A stretch of 64,000 nt of DNA from Colius striatus (Eukaryota > Chordata > Aves > Coliiformes > Coliidae), in NCBI RefSeq assembly GCF_028858725.1, contig NC_084789.1, positions 41,633,594 to 41,697,593 on the forward strand, read 5' to 3'. Under the pieces are notes generated by a model that was given only the letters and a program-made list of their open reading frames with translations, ran no database searches and was not told where the DNA came from. Position numbers and translations under genes: made by a program. This document shows positions 30,101 to 40,435 of the stretch, piece after piece; the stretch's first letter is position 1; the number at the start of each line of letters is the position of its first letter.

Positions 30101-33100
30101 TGCTGTTAAGGATGCACACCCCTGTCTACAAAGAAATGTTCCCAGTGTATTTATGGGGATCATGTTCCTCTGTAAATGGGAAGAAATCGAAGCATTTGAC
30201 CAACCCCAGACTTTGGGTATGCCAGACCTGCACAACACGTGCAGACAGACAGCTGTAAGGGCTATTACACTATCAGGCTCAGGCAGGCTGGGATGAGCAG
30301 GAGCTATCTGAGCAGCAAGCACAGCCTCCCACACTGGGTTCCATGATGCAACTAGTTTAATAAAAAAGAGGAAAACAACCCCAACGTGCATTTTATGATC
30401 ATTACACCTCACCATGCGCCTCCACCATCTCCCTTTCACACATCCTTTAATTCTTTAACAACCATGACAAAGATCTATTATGTTCCCAGGAGGGGATTTG
30501 CACAATGCTTATGAAAAATGAGCAGTTCGCTGGAAATCAGGAAGAGATGAGTCAAGCAGCACCTGCTCACAAATTAGATGTGAGAACAGAAAACCCTTGA
30601 GCGTGCAGCTCTATGGGACCACCCCAAATGCTACCCTGCTGCGTGCTTTCTTCCTCTATTTCAATGTGTCTTTTCACTTACAGTTGATTAAGAGGCATCA
30701 TCTCACCATGGGGCACTGGGGGATCACATCTTACTGCCCCTGTAAAGCATTTGAGACCTTGCAGAGAGAAGTAGGCTGAAGTTATTTCTGCAGCTATTGC
30801 TGAATGCAGAACAGAGAACTCTTCCAGAAATCAAGCTACTGCTTGTTAAATTCTTACTACTTTTAAAGCTCTGAGTTTGGCTTTGTTTAATCAAGACAAA
30901 TGCCAGTCATACAGGACTGTACAAGGAGGGCTGTCTGCAGGATAATACAAGAATTCATATCTAGGAATATCTCACACTTGTCAAGAACAACTTTCTCGGC
31001 CTCTCCCTCAGGAAGAGGCAAATTAAAAGTGGTCACTTCTCTCACTTGCAATTTGCATTATGTCCTGATGACAAACGAGGCGATGCACGGCTTTGTGCTT
31101 CTCTTCCTCAACAGCTCACACTACGAGTTCCATCCCTGCCACAGTTTCTGCAGAAGGTGAGAGGCTCCTGGGAGAGCAGGGCTCACACAGACCTTGCCCC
31201 ACACACCATCTGGCTCTGCAATAGCCACAGCCACGTTATGCCAAAACCCTGCCATGAAATGAAAGCGGTTTAACAAATCCAGGGCAGGACCTTGTCCCTT
31301 AGCCCATGGGTGGGTAACACTCCTTGTACAGTTAAACTGCTCCAGAACCCCAGTGACAGGAGCTGAGAGCTGTTTGACATTCAAACCATTCCTAGTTTTA
31401 AGAAGACTTTCAATTACTCTTCAGTCCTCTGATAAGAACTGAAGTGCCAGCTCCCACCCCAGTAATCAACCTGCCCACAAAGGTCAACAGGGAACTGATT
31501 GCAGGGAGTGCCAGGCTGGCTGCTCAAGTGCAAACTGCTGCTGTTCCTAACAACTCATACTTAGGACCACTTAAGGAACAATTATCTGTTAAAGCTTTGG
31601 AGGTTTTCTATGAAGAGGAAAAGGCAGCTACTGAGTCCACACTAATTGTTCCAATACTCCCGTTTGCTTTTTCTTTTGGGTTTGTGTTTTGTGCGCTGGT
31701 TGGGGTTTTTTATTTGTTCTGATGACTAAGAATCACAACCAGACTCTGGTACGAAGCCCACTCAGAACTAAGGAATTCAAGGGCTGGATGACTTTTATTT
31801 ACAATTAATATGTAACTTGCAGTGACTGCTTGAGCATCCACACAAAATGGCCAGTTTATTAAGCAGCTGTAAGACATGGCCATGCAAAAACACTAACACT
31901 ATGATATCCTTGATGAATCACTCTATGAAACTGCAAACAATAGAGCATGAAGTATAGGGATTAGGAAATGAGGTGGCGAGTTCACATTGCATCCTACCCA
32001 GGCAGGTCCTCATGTCAACAAACGAAGCAGCCACAGTAACCCAGCCCACGCCAACACCACTCAACGCAAATATTACAGCAACGAAAAGTGCAACTTGACC
32101 ATTTCTCTTGTTCCCACTAGAGACATCCTTGGGGGAATATCCTTGCATGCACCCAAACTGCTATGACTTCGGTCCCACCCACATCGGGGCTCACTTGGGA
32201 ACTAAATCCAGCGCAACCCGTCTTGGGTCAGCCAGTGACCCCGAACAAAAATAGCTCTGGCAGAAAGCTGGATTTATGGAACAGGGTGGAGCCCATCCAA
32301 GTGTAAACTGAACAAACCCAGCACTTGAAGCCAGTGATGGAGAAGCAACATCTCCTGATCTGTGCACGAGCAGCACACAGGCGACTTGTGCCATCTACAC
32401 AATGTGATGAAGCCAAATGTGACATCATCAGCCCCTCAGCAGGTCAGAATCTTGGGTGTCATTTGGGTCTGACACCCTTTAAAATGTAATTGCCGTCTCC
32501 AAAGCAGCAAAAGAAAGAGATGGAAACATTACTTGAGAACCGTAGCAACACCAGCAGCCAAGCTGGGTCAGCCGGCCAGGGCCACAGCTCCACCGGCAGC
32601 GTCAAACAGGCTCAGCACAGCTTAGCACTTCTGCTGAAAAGCCACACTGCTGGGAAATTCAGAGCAGCTTTCCCAAACGCCCCAGTGCAGACAAGCCTCA
32701 AGTCAGGGGATGACAGCACCAAGGGCAGAAAAATTAACAGCAGCCTTGAAGCACTGGCAGAACTCTGCCTGCAAGTTGCAGATCACGGCCAAAGTAACAC
32801 ACACGCTCTTGAGCAAAAGAAACTGGAGTTTGAACTGGTGTCATGAGGAAAAGCCTGGTGCTGAGTACCAGTGCCCAAGGCACTGGAGTTTAAGGGACAC
32901 CTGAGGGTGTATGAGAGCCAGCAGGGACGTCCAGACAGCATCCTTAGGCACCGTCAGCATGCAAGGTAACAAAAACCCAATAAATACACGACATATATGA
33001 CACAGCCATTCTGGATCCTTACAAATGGTATCTTGTTCTACCCATCTTCTCTCATACTCAATTAGCAAAGCCTACCAGTGCCAGGCACCTCTCAATTAAT

Positions 33101-34625
33101 CAGATTCCCAAACATAACCAGCACACTACGTTGATTTCTAAGTCCAGTACTTCATTTAGGTTTCTAGTGCACATTAACTAAAGGATAAAAACCACAAGAA
33201 TAAACTGTAAGTTTGTTTGTAAACATGTAAGTTTCCAGGGAATTTCAACGACTTTGTTTGGAACCCCTCTGCAATCCAATTACAGTGCCACAGCCTGCAC
33301 AAATGACAAACTGAAGCTTTCAGAGGCACTGTAAAGCTCACTTGAATCTGACATTTCTGCACATCCAAAGCTCTACTGCTCACACTGTGCTTTTCTTAGT
33401 ATTTAAACACAAATGCCTTCTCAAGTAGAAATCTAAAACACTAAAGAAAAATAGTATCAAATACGCTGGTTGTTATCACATCTCACGCTGCCAGGGTCCA
33501 AGCCCTGACCTTGCAGCGTCATAGAAGGCAGCCAGTGAGTAGCACAAAGATTCCCAAACACTCAGCAGCTGATGCAGCCAGACCTCAAAGTGCACAGATC
33601 TCATCTACAGGAGACATCACAATTGCATGGAACAGCTCAATTTTCTCCTTCCTCGGTAGTTTTCTGTCAGCTGAGGAAGGCTGCCCCACCGTTCTTCCCT
33701 TGGTTATGGCCAAAGCCACTCTCAGGTGTGTTTAACAACTGCACAGGTTACTGATCTCAGCCATCTCCAGAACACAAGTGGCAGCAGAGGAACAGTCAGC
33801 AAAGCCCACGCAAAACTGGGGGCAGGGACACCGCCAACAAGTCACATATTTATCCCTTTGGTAACTATCAAATCCTTGCACAAGCAGGGGCATAAGAGTT
33901 TATCAGGAAGAGCTCACATGAAACTTTAATAGTGGAAAGTGAAAGGCAGCCACAGGCAGGGTCCCCATGGGCTGTCCTCTATCAGTGCTGCTCGGGATTT
34001 ACTTGTACTTCACAGAGCAAGCACAGAGGGGACGAAAACGCACATCGCCCTGAAGCCTGTCGCTTCTAGAACGGACATAAGCCCATAAAGATCAGGAAAC
34101 ATTAACACAGCGAGCGTGCAGCGAACAACAGCCGTAACGCTGCTGCGAGGCTGCAACAGCCTTGGGCTTCGTGGCTTTTATTGCTGCTCTTTGCTGTGTG
34201 AGCACAGGTGAGACACCTGCGAGAGGGGTACGAGGCCGGACAGGCCCCAGAGGGAGCTCTCCCATGGGGGGATGAAAGCCGCCCCGCGGCTGCCGGCCGT
34301 GCGGCTCGCTCCCCTCAGGGCGGGCTCAGGGGCACTGCCCCGGCACCTCCCCGACCGCGGGGCCGCTCCAGCTCTCCGGAGAGCACCAGCGAACGCCGCT
34401 TCCCACCCCCGGCGCCGAAGCGCGACGGCGAAGCCTCGCACCCCTCAGACGGCTGAGGGGACGGCGCCCACCGCCCTGCCCTCCCCTCACACCGGCCCGC
34501 TCCCCGCCTCCCAAACCGCGCAGCACTCACCGCAGGCGGAGGTTGGCCATGAACTCGGGCATGGTGACGGAGTCCATCAGCACGAAGTCGGCTTTGCCGA
34601 ACTCCAGGCTCTCCTGCTCCGCCAT
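1..34625 (-). CDS. MYO1D: MYO1D, unconventional myosin-Id, 5' portion (8 exons, 3' end outside window)
   Basis: This entry gives the gene span; exons are listed separately. Eight minus-strand exons (34531-34625, 6278-6486, 5363-5456, 4529-4694, 3136-3189, 2129-2224, 1042-1158, 1-167) join in frame with GT-AG introns and give 998 coding bases, about 332 residues. The product is a monomeric, actin-based class I motor. Family members bind membranes through a basic tail and light chains through IQ motifs; MYO1D is known for roles in endosomal transport and in left-right chirality. Visible motifs are the P-loop GESGAGKT at residues 102-109 and switch I ([16 protein letters not shown]) at 150-165. 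These match the numbering I recall for mammalian MYO1D, and near-identity to human MYO1D separates it from MYO1G and other paralogues. The family is about 1000 residues long, so roughly two thirds of the protein lies beyond base 1. No frameshift or stop is seen. Confidence 0.95.
1042..1158 (-). CDS. MYO1D: MYO1D coding exon 7
   Basis: This 117-bp exon in phase 0 encodes residues 239-277. It begins [20 protein letters not shown] and continues [19 protein letters not shown]. The acceptor is CCCTCAG and the donor GTAAGC. The AMxxIGF...EExxxVxxIxAAILHLGN pattern is standard for the myosin head. Confidence 0.94.
2129..2224 (-). CDS. MYO1D: MYO1D coding exon 6
   Basis: This 96-bp exon in phase 0 encodes residues 207-238, beginning [20 protein letters not shown] and ending [11 protein letters not shown]. 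The acceptor is GCACAG and the donor GTGAGG. The sequence lies in the upper 50-kDa part of the motor head and resembles the mammalian form with a few conservative changes. Confidence 0.93.
2962..2997. repeat. Two-copy 18-bp tandem duplication
   Basis: The unit CCCCAGAGCAGGTCTATT starts at 2962 and again at 2980 with no difference. It lies in MYO1D intron 5 between exons 5 and 6. This is a simple local duplication with no evident role. Confidence 0.85.
3136..3189 (-). CDS. MYO1D: MYO1D coding exon 5 (54-bp microexon-size)
   Basis: This short exon encodes [18 protein letters not shown], residues 189-206, in phase 0 at both ends. The acceptor is CCCCACAG and the donor GTTTGT. A length-only gene finder would miss it, but it fills exactly the gap between exons 4 and 6 and matches the conserved myosin segment after the LLEKSRV motif. 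Confidence 0.93.
3548..3648 (+). mobile_element. CR1-type LINE 3'-end fragment, plus orientation
   Basis: The segment reads CCCATCCCTGGAGAT, then GGGCCATGGGTGGACTCAAT, and closes with GATCCTTTCCAACCCAAATG followed by ATTCTG. This is the order of the CR1 3' untranslated end (CCCATCCCTGGAGGT ... TTCCAACCTAAATGATTCTATG). It is heavily diverged and 5'-truncated, as most avian CR1 copies are. It sits in intron 4 of MYO1D, opposite to gene orientation. Confidence 0.75.
4529..4694 (-). CDS. MYO1D: MYO1D coding exon 4 (switch I)
   Basis: This 166-bp exon encodes R133 to K188. It contains [20 protein letters not shown] and [20 protein letters not shown], which include the myosin switch I loop that closes over the nucleotide. 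It ends with NNYLLEK in phase 0. The acceptor is CTGCAG and the donor GTGAG. No disrupted residue is seen. Confidence 0.95.
5363..5456 (-). CDS. MYO1D: MYO1D coding exon 3 (P-loop)
   Basis: This 94-bp exon encodes residues 102-132, beginning with [20 protein letters not shown]. The Walker A P-loop GESGAGKT binds the phosphates of ATP. Its first glycine codon is split by the intron. The acceptor CTCAG and donor GTAAGG are on the minus strand. The exon ends after two bases of the codon for R133. Confidence 0.95.
6278..6486 (-). CDS. MYO1D: MYO1D coding exon 2
   Basis: This 209-bp exon encodes residues 32-101 plus one base of G102. It begins with [17 protein letters not shown] and ends with CIVIS and the first base of the P-loop glycine codon. 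The acceptor is TAG just above 6486 and the donor is GTAAG below 6278. It holds the N-terminal motor strands (YxGEVVVSxNPYK) and the [16 protein letters not shown] segment typical of class I myosins. Its phase fits exon 1 across a 28-kb intron. Confidence 0.95.
6487..34530 (-). other. MYO1D intron 1 (about 28 kb)
   Basis: The intron is bounded by the exon 1 donor (GTGAGT below 34531) and the exon 2 acceptor (TAG above 6486). I found no exon-like conserved protein, no RNA gene and no clear interspersed repeat by eye. A pair of 26-bp direct repeats occurs near 8.75 kb. The open frames inside (up to about 165 codons, for example minus strand 29942-30439) have no recognisable domain and look random. 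A large first intron could hold enhancers, but none can be identified from sequence alone. Confidence 0.85.
8733..8808. repeat. Direct repeat, 26 bp, two copies 50 bp apart
   Basis: The 26-bp sequence beginning GCAGCCCCCTGCCCAGGGCA occurs at 8733-8758 and again at 8783-8808. The intervening bases are partly similar (GCTGGCACCCA versus GCTGGCATCCA upstream of each), so the whole is probably a roughly 50-bp tandem duplication. It lies in MYO1D intron 1. No function is evident. Confidence 0.8.
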
Positions 34626-34740
34626 GGCGGCGCCGGCCGTTGGGCTCGCGCTGCCCCGGGCTGAGGGGTGACGGTTGCCCGCCTCGCGCCCGCCTCGCGC
34701 CCCGCCTCGCGCCCCGCCTCACCTGCGCTGGGGCGTGGCC
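34240..34740 (-). promoter_or_regulatory. MYO1D: CpG-island promoter of MYO1D
   Basis: CpG density rises sharply from about 34240 and covers the start of intron 1, exon 1 and the 5' flank. Upstream of the ATG the DNA carries GC-box-like CCCCGCCTC motifs repeated at about 34679-34720 (a small tandem of CGCCTCGCGCC units), a TGACG half-CRE near 34668 and a CACCTG E-box. No TATA box is seen. The location around the first exon is what a housekeeping-type CpG promoter would show. The exact transcription start cannot be fixed from sequence. Confidence 0.75.
34531..34625 (-). CDS. MYO1D: MYO1D coding exon 1 (start codon)
   Basis: The ATG is at 34625-34623 on the minus strand in a strong Kozak context (GCCGCCATGG). 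It encodes [20 protein letters not shown] followed by [11 protein letters not shown], residues 1-31, and two bases of codon 32. The donor is a canonical GTGAGT at 34530-34525. The N-terminus matches the MYO1D start as I know it from mammals, which fixes the start. The exon sits inside a CpG island. Confidence 0.95.
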
Positions 34741-35735
34741 CGGAGCAGCGCCCCCTGCCGGCCCGCCCACAGCACCGCCCAGAGCCCCGCCCGCAGCGCC
34801 CCCTGCCGGCCCGCCCACAGCACCGCCCAGAGCCCAGCGCCGCCCAGAGCCCCGCCCGCAGCGCCCCCTGCCGGCCCGTCCGCAGCACCGCCCCGCCCAG
34901 AGCCCAGCGCCGCCCAGAGCCCCGCCCGCAGCGCCCCCTGCCGGCCCGCCCACAGCACCGCCCAGAGCCCAGCACCGCCCAGAGCCCCGCCCGCAGCGCC
35001 CCCTGCCGGCCCGCCCACAGCACCGCCCAGAGCCCAGCGCCGCCCAGAGCCCCGCCCGCAGCGCCCCCTGCCGGCCCGTCCGCAGCACCGCCCCGCCCAG
35101 AGCCCAGCGCCGCCCAGAGCCCCGCCCGCAGCGCCCCCTGCCGGCCCGCCCACAGCACCGCCCAGAGCCCAGCACCGCCCAGAGCCCCGCCCGCAGCGCC
35201 CCCTGCCGGCCCGCCCACAGCACCGCCCAGAGCCCAGCGCCGCCCAGAGCCCCGCCCGCAGCGCCCCCTGCCGGCCCGTCCGCAGCACCGCCCCGCCCAG
35301 AGCCCAGCGCCGCCCAGAGCCCTGCCCCGCCCACAGCACCGCCCAGAGCCCAGCGCCCAGCACCGCCCAGAGCCCCGCCCGCAGCGCCCACAGCACCGCC
35401 CGCAGCACCGCCCAGAGCCCGGCCCCGCCCCGCCCACAGCACCGCCCGCAGCACCGCCCAGAGCCCGGCCCTGCCCAGAGCCCCGCCCGCAGCGCCCCCT
35501 GCCGGCCCGTCCACAGCACCGCCCAGAGCCCAGCACCGCCCAGAGCCCAGCACCACCCAGAGCCCGGCCCCGCCCGCAGCACCGCCCGCAGCACCGCCCG
35601 CAGCACCGCCCGCAGCACCGCCCAGAGCCCAGCACCGCCCAGAGCCCAGCACCGCCCAGAGCCCGGCCCCGCCCGCAGCACCGCCCCGCCCGCAGCACCG
35701 CCCGCAGCCCCGCCCAGAGCCCCGCCCCGCTCGGG
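34740..35735. repeat. C-rich minisatellite with 200-bp higher-order repeat upstream of MYO1D
   Basis: The array is built from short modules such as AGCACCGCCCAGAGCCC (17 bp) and CAGCACCGCCCG (12 bp). The landmark CCCCCTGCCGG starts at 34751, 34799, 34864, 34934, 34999, 35064, 35134, 35199, 35264 and 35495. The spacings are 48, 65, 70, 65, 65, 70, 65, 65 and 231. The 70+65+65 set forms a 200-bp higher-order unit; copies at 34864-35063 and 35064-35263 read identically, with partial copies on both sides. The rest (about 35330-35735) is more scrambled and rich in 12- and 17-bp modules. The minus strand is G-rich with many GGG runs. Stop codons are nearly absent in all six frames, which creates long spurious reading frames. 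Confidence 0.95.
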
Positions 35736-38039
35736 AACGGGGACCAAGGGCGTCATCTGGCGGGGACAGCGGCGTGCTGCAGCGGAGGGGACACCCCGGC
35801 CCCGGCGCGCTGTGGGGTCACACCCGGGACTCGTGTCCCGCACCCCAGGACCCCGCATCCCCCTCCTCAGCGCCCCGCAGAGCTGTACGGCAGGACCCCC
35901 ACCCTCGCCCCGGTCCCTGCAGGGCCGGTGCTGCAGCCATGCACCCTCCCACACACACACACTGGTTCCCCTCATGCTGTGGTCACATCCTGCCCCCATT
36001 GCCCCCCTTTGCTGTACCCCGATGCCTGGTGCTGCAGAACGTGGTCCTGTACGCAGAGACCTCCCACCACAGGGTGCCCAATGGCAGAGCCTGCATCCAG
36101 GGGTACCCCTCAGCCACCCCATGGCCTGCACCCAGCACCCCTGGGTGCCCCAGACCCTGCCTGCTGCAGCACCTACACGACACCCAGGACCCCTCCAAAT
36201 GAATGTGTAGCCAAAGGCCGGTCCTGCGGGCTGCAGCCCACAGCTGAAAGCAATGAGCCCACCAGTTATAGGCAGCTCCCTGCCCACTCCTGGGGAGGGC
36301 TGGGTTGGGGGAAGCTGTGGGAGGTGAGCTGGGGACAAACGTTTCCTAAAATACTCTACTCTTTTTCTGGTGTGTTTGGCTTGGAGGGGAGTGTCTGGTC
36401 TTGTTTTATGCAGTATGGTGAGTGGCTGGGGAGTTGCTGGGGGCAGGAAAAGAGATGTGGCTGAATGCCACTGTGCCCGTGCAAACAAGATGGGAGCAGT
36501 CAGGGCACCTGCTTCCATCCCTGTGCCCACCCACTGAAGCCTGGACACATCAAAATCACACCTCTGGAGCACAGTGGAGACTAGACACAGACATCCCTGA
36601 GACCTGGCTTCTCCCAGAGATGGATGGATGGAACTGAGGACAAAACAAACAAACACATGGATTCCTCTTGTGCCTTAACTGATCACCTAGGGTCCCTTTA
36701 AAAACACGAGTTCTGCTTTTGAGAAGTGATATTGATACCTCATTTCTTCTTTCTTATCTTCCTCTGATATTTCTGCTTCTATTTTATTACTCAGGTCACC
36801 TTCCTCCTTTCTCCAGTTTCACTGCTGGTAAATGGCCACCGTGGGCCTCCCCAGCACTAACCATTTGTGAGGGGGTACCATGTGCCCTTCCCTCTTCTCT
36901 GCTTTTTCAAAAGGGAAGTAGAACATGACATATCACACAAAAATTTCCAGCCTGTCACATCCACAGTTACGGTCTCCAGCCAACAAGGAGGATGTCAAGC
37001 TGTAAAAACCCCTCAATATTGAGCCCCGAGGCTTTCAGTGAGCACGTGGAGTGGATAGTTTTCCTTTATGCAGTTCTCCAGGAAACATTACAAAGACAAT
37101 GATGAGATTTCCCAAGTCTCTAACGTGGCTGTTGCACAGATACACAGTGATTTACAGTGGGAGAACATAATTAACACCCCTTTTCAGCACAGGCTGTGAC
37201 AGAGCAAGATATCCTGTAAAAGAAGGCACAGAAGCAGAGTCCACAACACCTTTGCTTCTAGTAAAGGGAAATCTTTCCCAAGTCTGTTCCTGAGAAATCT
37301 CTTCAGGATGTTTTTCTTCCTGGGAGGAGAGGGTGGGGGAGCTGGAGGCATCACGATAGGTTAAAAGAGTGCCTTGTCCCTCAGCATCATCCAACAGTTT
37401 TGTTTTGTCCTTCCTGGAGAGGAAGCAACTTGCCCTGCAGCAAAGGCTTTGCTGTGAGCCACTTCGTGTCTACATATACGCCTGTGATTTCCCGAGCTGC
37501 TGAGGGTGGGAATCCAGCCAAAACCACACGTTGAGATGTTCACCAGTTGGGACTGCAGCTGATTTTGCAGCAGCCTGGATAAAAATGTCACCCCTCCTTG
37601 TGTGGAGATGCAGTGCTGAGCCTGAACCAGCTCTCACAGGCACAAAAGCGGTGGGATCCAGGCTGACCGTGGCAATGCTGAGCTTCTGTGCTCTGACTTC
37701 ACAGCAGAGTGGGGAGGGGTCAGTTACCCCATTACCCCCTGTATGGCACCCCCTGGGTTGCATTCCAACTCTTCTTTAAAAAAGGGAAGCTTTTTGGAGC
37801 CTGGAGGCCTCAGGTAAAGCTGAGCTGGCTCTGTGGTGCCCCACCATGTCCCCAGGGTGGGTGCACAGCCCCACCATGGGCCTGCACGGCATCGCGCTGC
37901 TTCCCCTCAGCCAGGCAGCTGACTGCAAAAACAACCCCCCCCCCAAAACTCCACTCATGGACAGGAGGATCTGGCTGAGGCTGACTGCAGCTAAATGAGG
38001 GCCTGGAGTAGTGAGGCTGTTGAAAACAGAATAGAGAAA

Positions 38040-38370
38040 ACAGAGCTGGAGAGGTGCCTTGATGGACTGTCTAGTCACCCTGTTCCAATGCAGGGTGAGC
38101 ACAATTTAAACCCTTCCAGATGGAAGTCTGTCTAGTCTGGTTTCCTTTTTTCCCCCTGAAGCTTGCCCTCACACAGCCCTGCTCAGGCAGCCTGTTCTGG
38201 TGTGGCTGCTTACAGCCAGTCACTCCCCAAATGGCAAACTAAAGCTCTCTCACTGCAGCTTTGTCCCATGACTTCTCAGCCTCTCCAGGCAGACACAGAG
38301 AGGAGTTTATTCCCTTCTTCTCCATGGCAGCCTTTTGTTTGGAGGATGGTTATCACAGCAGTGCAGGAAA
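38040..38370 (-). mobile_element. Degenerate CR1-like LINE fragment, minus orientation
   Basis: The plus strand contains CACCCTGTTCCAATGCAGGG, then CTCAGGCAGCCTGTTCTGGT, and then a stretch like CTTCTTCTCCATGGCAGCCT followed by a TTATCAC segment. These match the reverse complement of the CR1 3' region (GGGCAGCCTGTTCCAGTGCC ... GTTATCA), in the right order but with large gaps. The copy is old, and its limits are uncertain. Confidence 0.5.
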
Positions 38371-40344
38371 GGCAGCTGCCCAGGGAGAGGCTGGAGGTCA
38401 GCTCCAGACACAGCCCACAGCTGCCTCATCTGCCCCCAGGCTCCACTTCCCTGATCCCAACCACCCCATTCTTTCCCTCACAGAATACGTTTTCTAGATC
38501 TCCCCTAATCCTTGCTGCTAGCAGAAAGGTTTTCAGGACCAGTTGTAAAAGGGAAAGAGTGAGTCTTGGGGCCTGGGAGGTGAGGAAACTGCTGTGGGAT
38601 GTGCTGAGCCCCTGCTCACTTGTCTGCCATTGGGTGAGTGTTGTGAGAGAGCAGCACAGCACAGGAGCCAGCAGCAAGGCAGGCAAAGGCAGCAACACAG
38701 GAGTTTTGGAAGGTCCAGTCCTCAGAACCAAAAGGGATGCACCAAATAAGTGTCCAGCTCCATCAGATTTTTCACCTCTGCTGATGTGAGCCAGAAGACC
38801 CTGAATTTGGTTGCTTTCATGAAAACAGGTGATGGGTCATTTTTACCCATCAGCTCTCTTGCCTCCTGCAGATGCCTCAAGCAATAAACCAGAGCACTCT
38901 CATTTGCAGCAGCAGCTGCTCTCCCTGCCCTCCTCTTGGTGAAGGGAGAAGGTGCCCAGACACCACTATGGTTCTCCACTTATCCTGCCTGTAAAAACAA
39001 AGCACCCCCTAATTTAACCTGTCAAAAACAAGGCTCTGAAGGCTAATTACCATCTCCTTAGACTGCCTTCTTTCTATTCTAAGTTACCCCAGCTGCAATG
39101 AGACACAGTTTCCAAGGGAGAATTCTAGTTTAAGGGGCAGGTTTCCAGTTGTCTAAGATGAAGCCAAATGCCTAGGAGGATCCCTCACAGATACCTAGGC
39201 TCCCAATGCCAAAGGAATGTGAAACAATCTGCATAGCTATTTCCATTTATCTCAAAATCTTTTAAATCCCTGTATCTTAAAAAATCTGGCAGAGTGACTT
39301 CAGCTGCACAGTATCAGCACAGCTCAATGTGACAGTCAGCCACTCCTCACCAAACATCGTGCCATTCCAGCAAAAGGACTCCTGAGGACACGAACTTTCC
39401 CAATCAGTTGCTAAAAAAATCTGTTGCAACTTTAACAAGCTTCCTCCCAACTACTGCAAGCAGAGCAGATGCCAGCCTGGAGCTCTCCTGGGGGAGAGGA
39501 GTCCCAGACATGAGTCAAACGTGGCCAGGCACTCAGTTCTCCATCCTCCAGTTCCTGGGAAAGCTTTATGAATGGCTATGTGGGAGAACCAAAAAACTAC
39601 AGCTGGGTGTTGCTTCACAGAGATTCAAATAAAATCCAACAGCCCAAGAGAGGTCCCGGATGGCACCTCAGTGGCTTCCACCCAGGGTTCCCTGGACCCT
39701 AGAGCTCCAGACTTGTCTGACTTTACTTCTGGCTACCAGGATTTGTGATGAGCAAATCTGTGATGGGCTCAGGCAGAAAAGAGTTTTGTGGATGTAAAGG
39801 AGTGAAATGAGGGAGGGTGTGTTGTTAGCCCAAGTCCCAGTGAGCCCCTCGGGCAGGGGGCTGGCTCAGCCTCCCCAGGCCTGCTGCCCACCTCCCTCAT
39901 GTCTGTGTCCATGGCTGAGGCAGCCAGAGCTCGCTGTCAGAGGATAAAGCAAGGACATAAAGTGTGGTGCAGAAAGGATGCAAGGATGCTGACTCTGATC
40001 TAGAAGAACCCAAGGGCCAGAGGGAAAGTGAAGTGAAGTGCAGGAAGTTCCTGGCGGCCCATTTCTGCAGGGCCCTCTGGATGGCAGCATGACCCTCCGG
40101 AGTGGCACCCAAAACACTGCCCCATCCTCCACCCCAGTAACAGACATTTTCTCTGCAGAAAGCTCTAGGAAAGGGCAGGAGGAAAATGTTTAAGGTAGTA
40201 GGAGTCAAGAAGAGGGTGCTACAGGGTTGCTGTGCTCCAAAAAAAGCCAGAACCACCTAAGTGTTCAGTTCTGACTCCTACCATCACTCAGCCTCCTACA
40301 GTGTCCCCAGCACAAGTCCCTGTCCTGTTGGGGGTTATGAGGTT

Positions 40345-40435
40345 AGAAACTGTCAAGCTGTGCTGTCAGAGGGTTGGGCTGGAGGAGCTCTGGAGGGCCC
40401 TTCCAACCTCCACTACCCTGGGATTCTGTGACTCC
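40345..40435 (+). mobile_element. CR1 LINE 3'-end fragment, plus orientation
   Basis: The sequence GGGTTGGGCTGGAGGAGCTC is followed by TGGAGGGCCCTTCCAACCTC and by GGGATTCTGTGA. This is the typical CR1 3' terminus (GGTTGGACTAGATGATCTCTAGAGGTCCCTTCCAACC ... ATTCTATGA). It is 5'-truncated to under 100 bp of recognisable sequence. It is better preserved than the intron 4 copy. Confidence 0.85.

Noticed and set aside
29942..30439. 165-codon minus-strand frame inside MYO1D intron 1
   Set aside because: No domain or similarity that I recognise, and antiparallel overlapping frames are also open.
34740..35735. CRISPR-like array
   Set aside because: The repeats are contiguous with no unique spacers, and the genome is a vertebrate one.
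34640..36464. Long plus-strand frames of 511-598 codons rich in Pro, Ala, Arg and Gln
   Set aside because: They arise wholly from the C-rich minisatellite, exist in all three frames at once and have no known domain.
34315..36656. Long minus-strand frames of 373-645 codons rich in Gly, Ala, Leu and Arg
   Set aside because: Same minisatellite read on the other strand; one frame runs through the real MYO1D exon 1 out of frame.
38163..38789. 208-codon plus-strand frame
   Set aside because: Begins inside a CR1-like fragment and has no recognisable domain.
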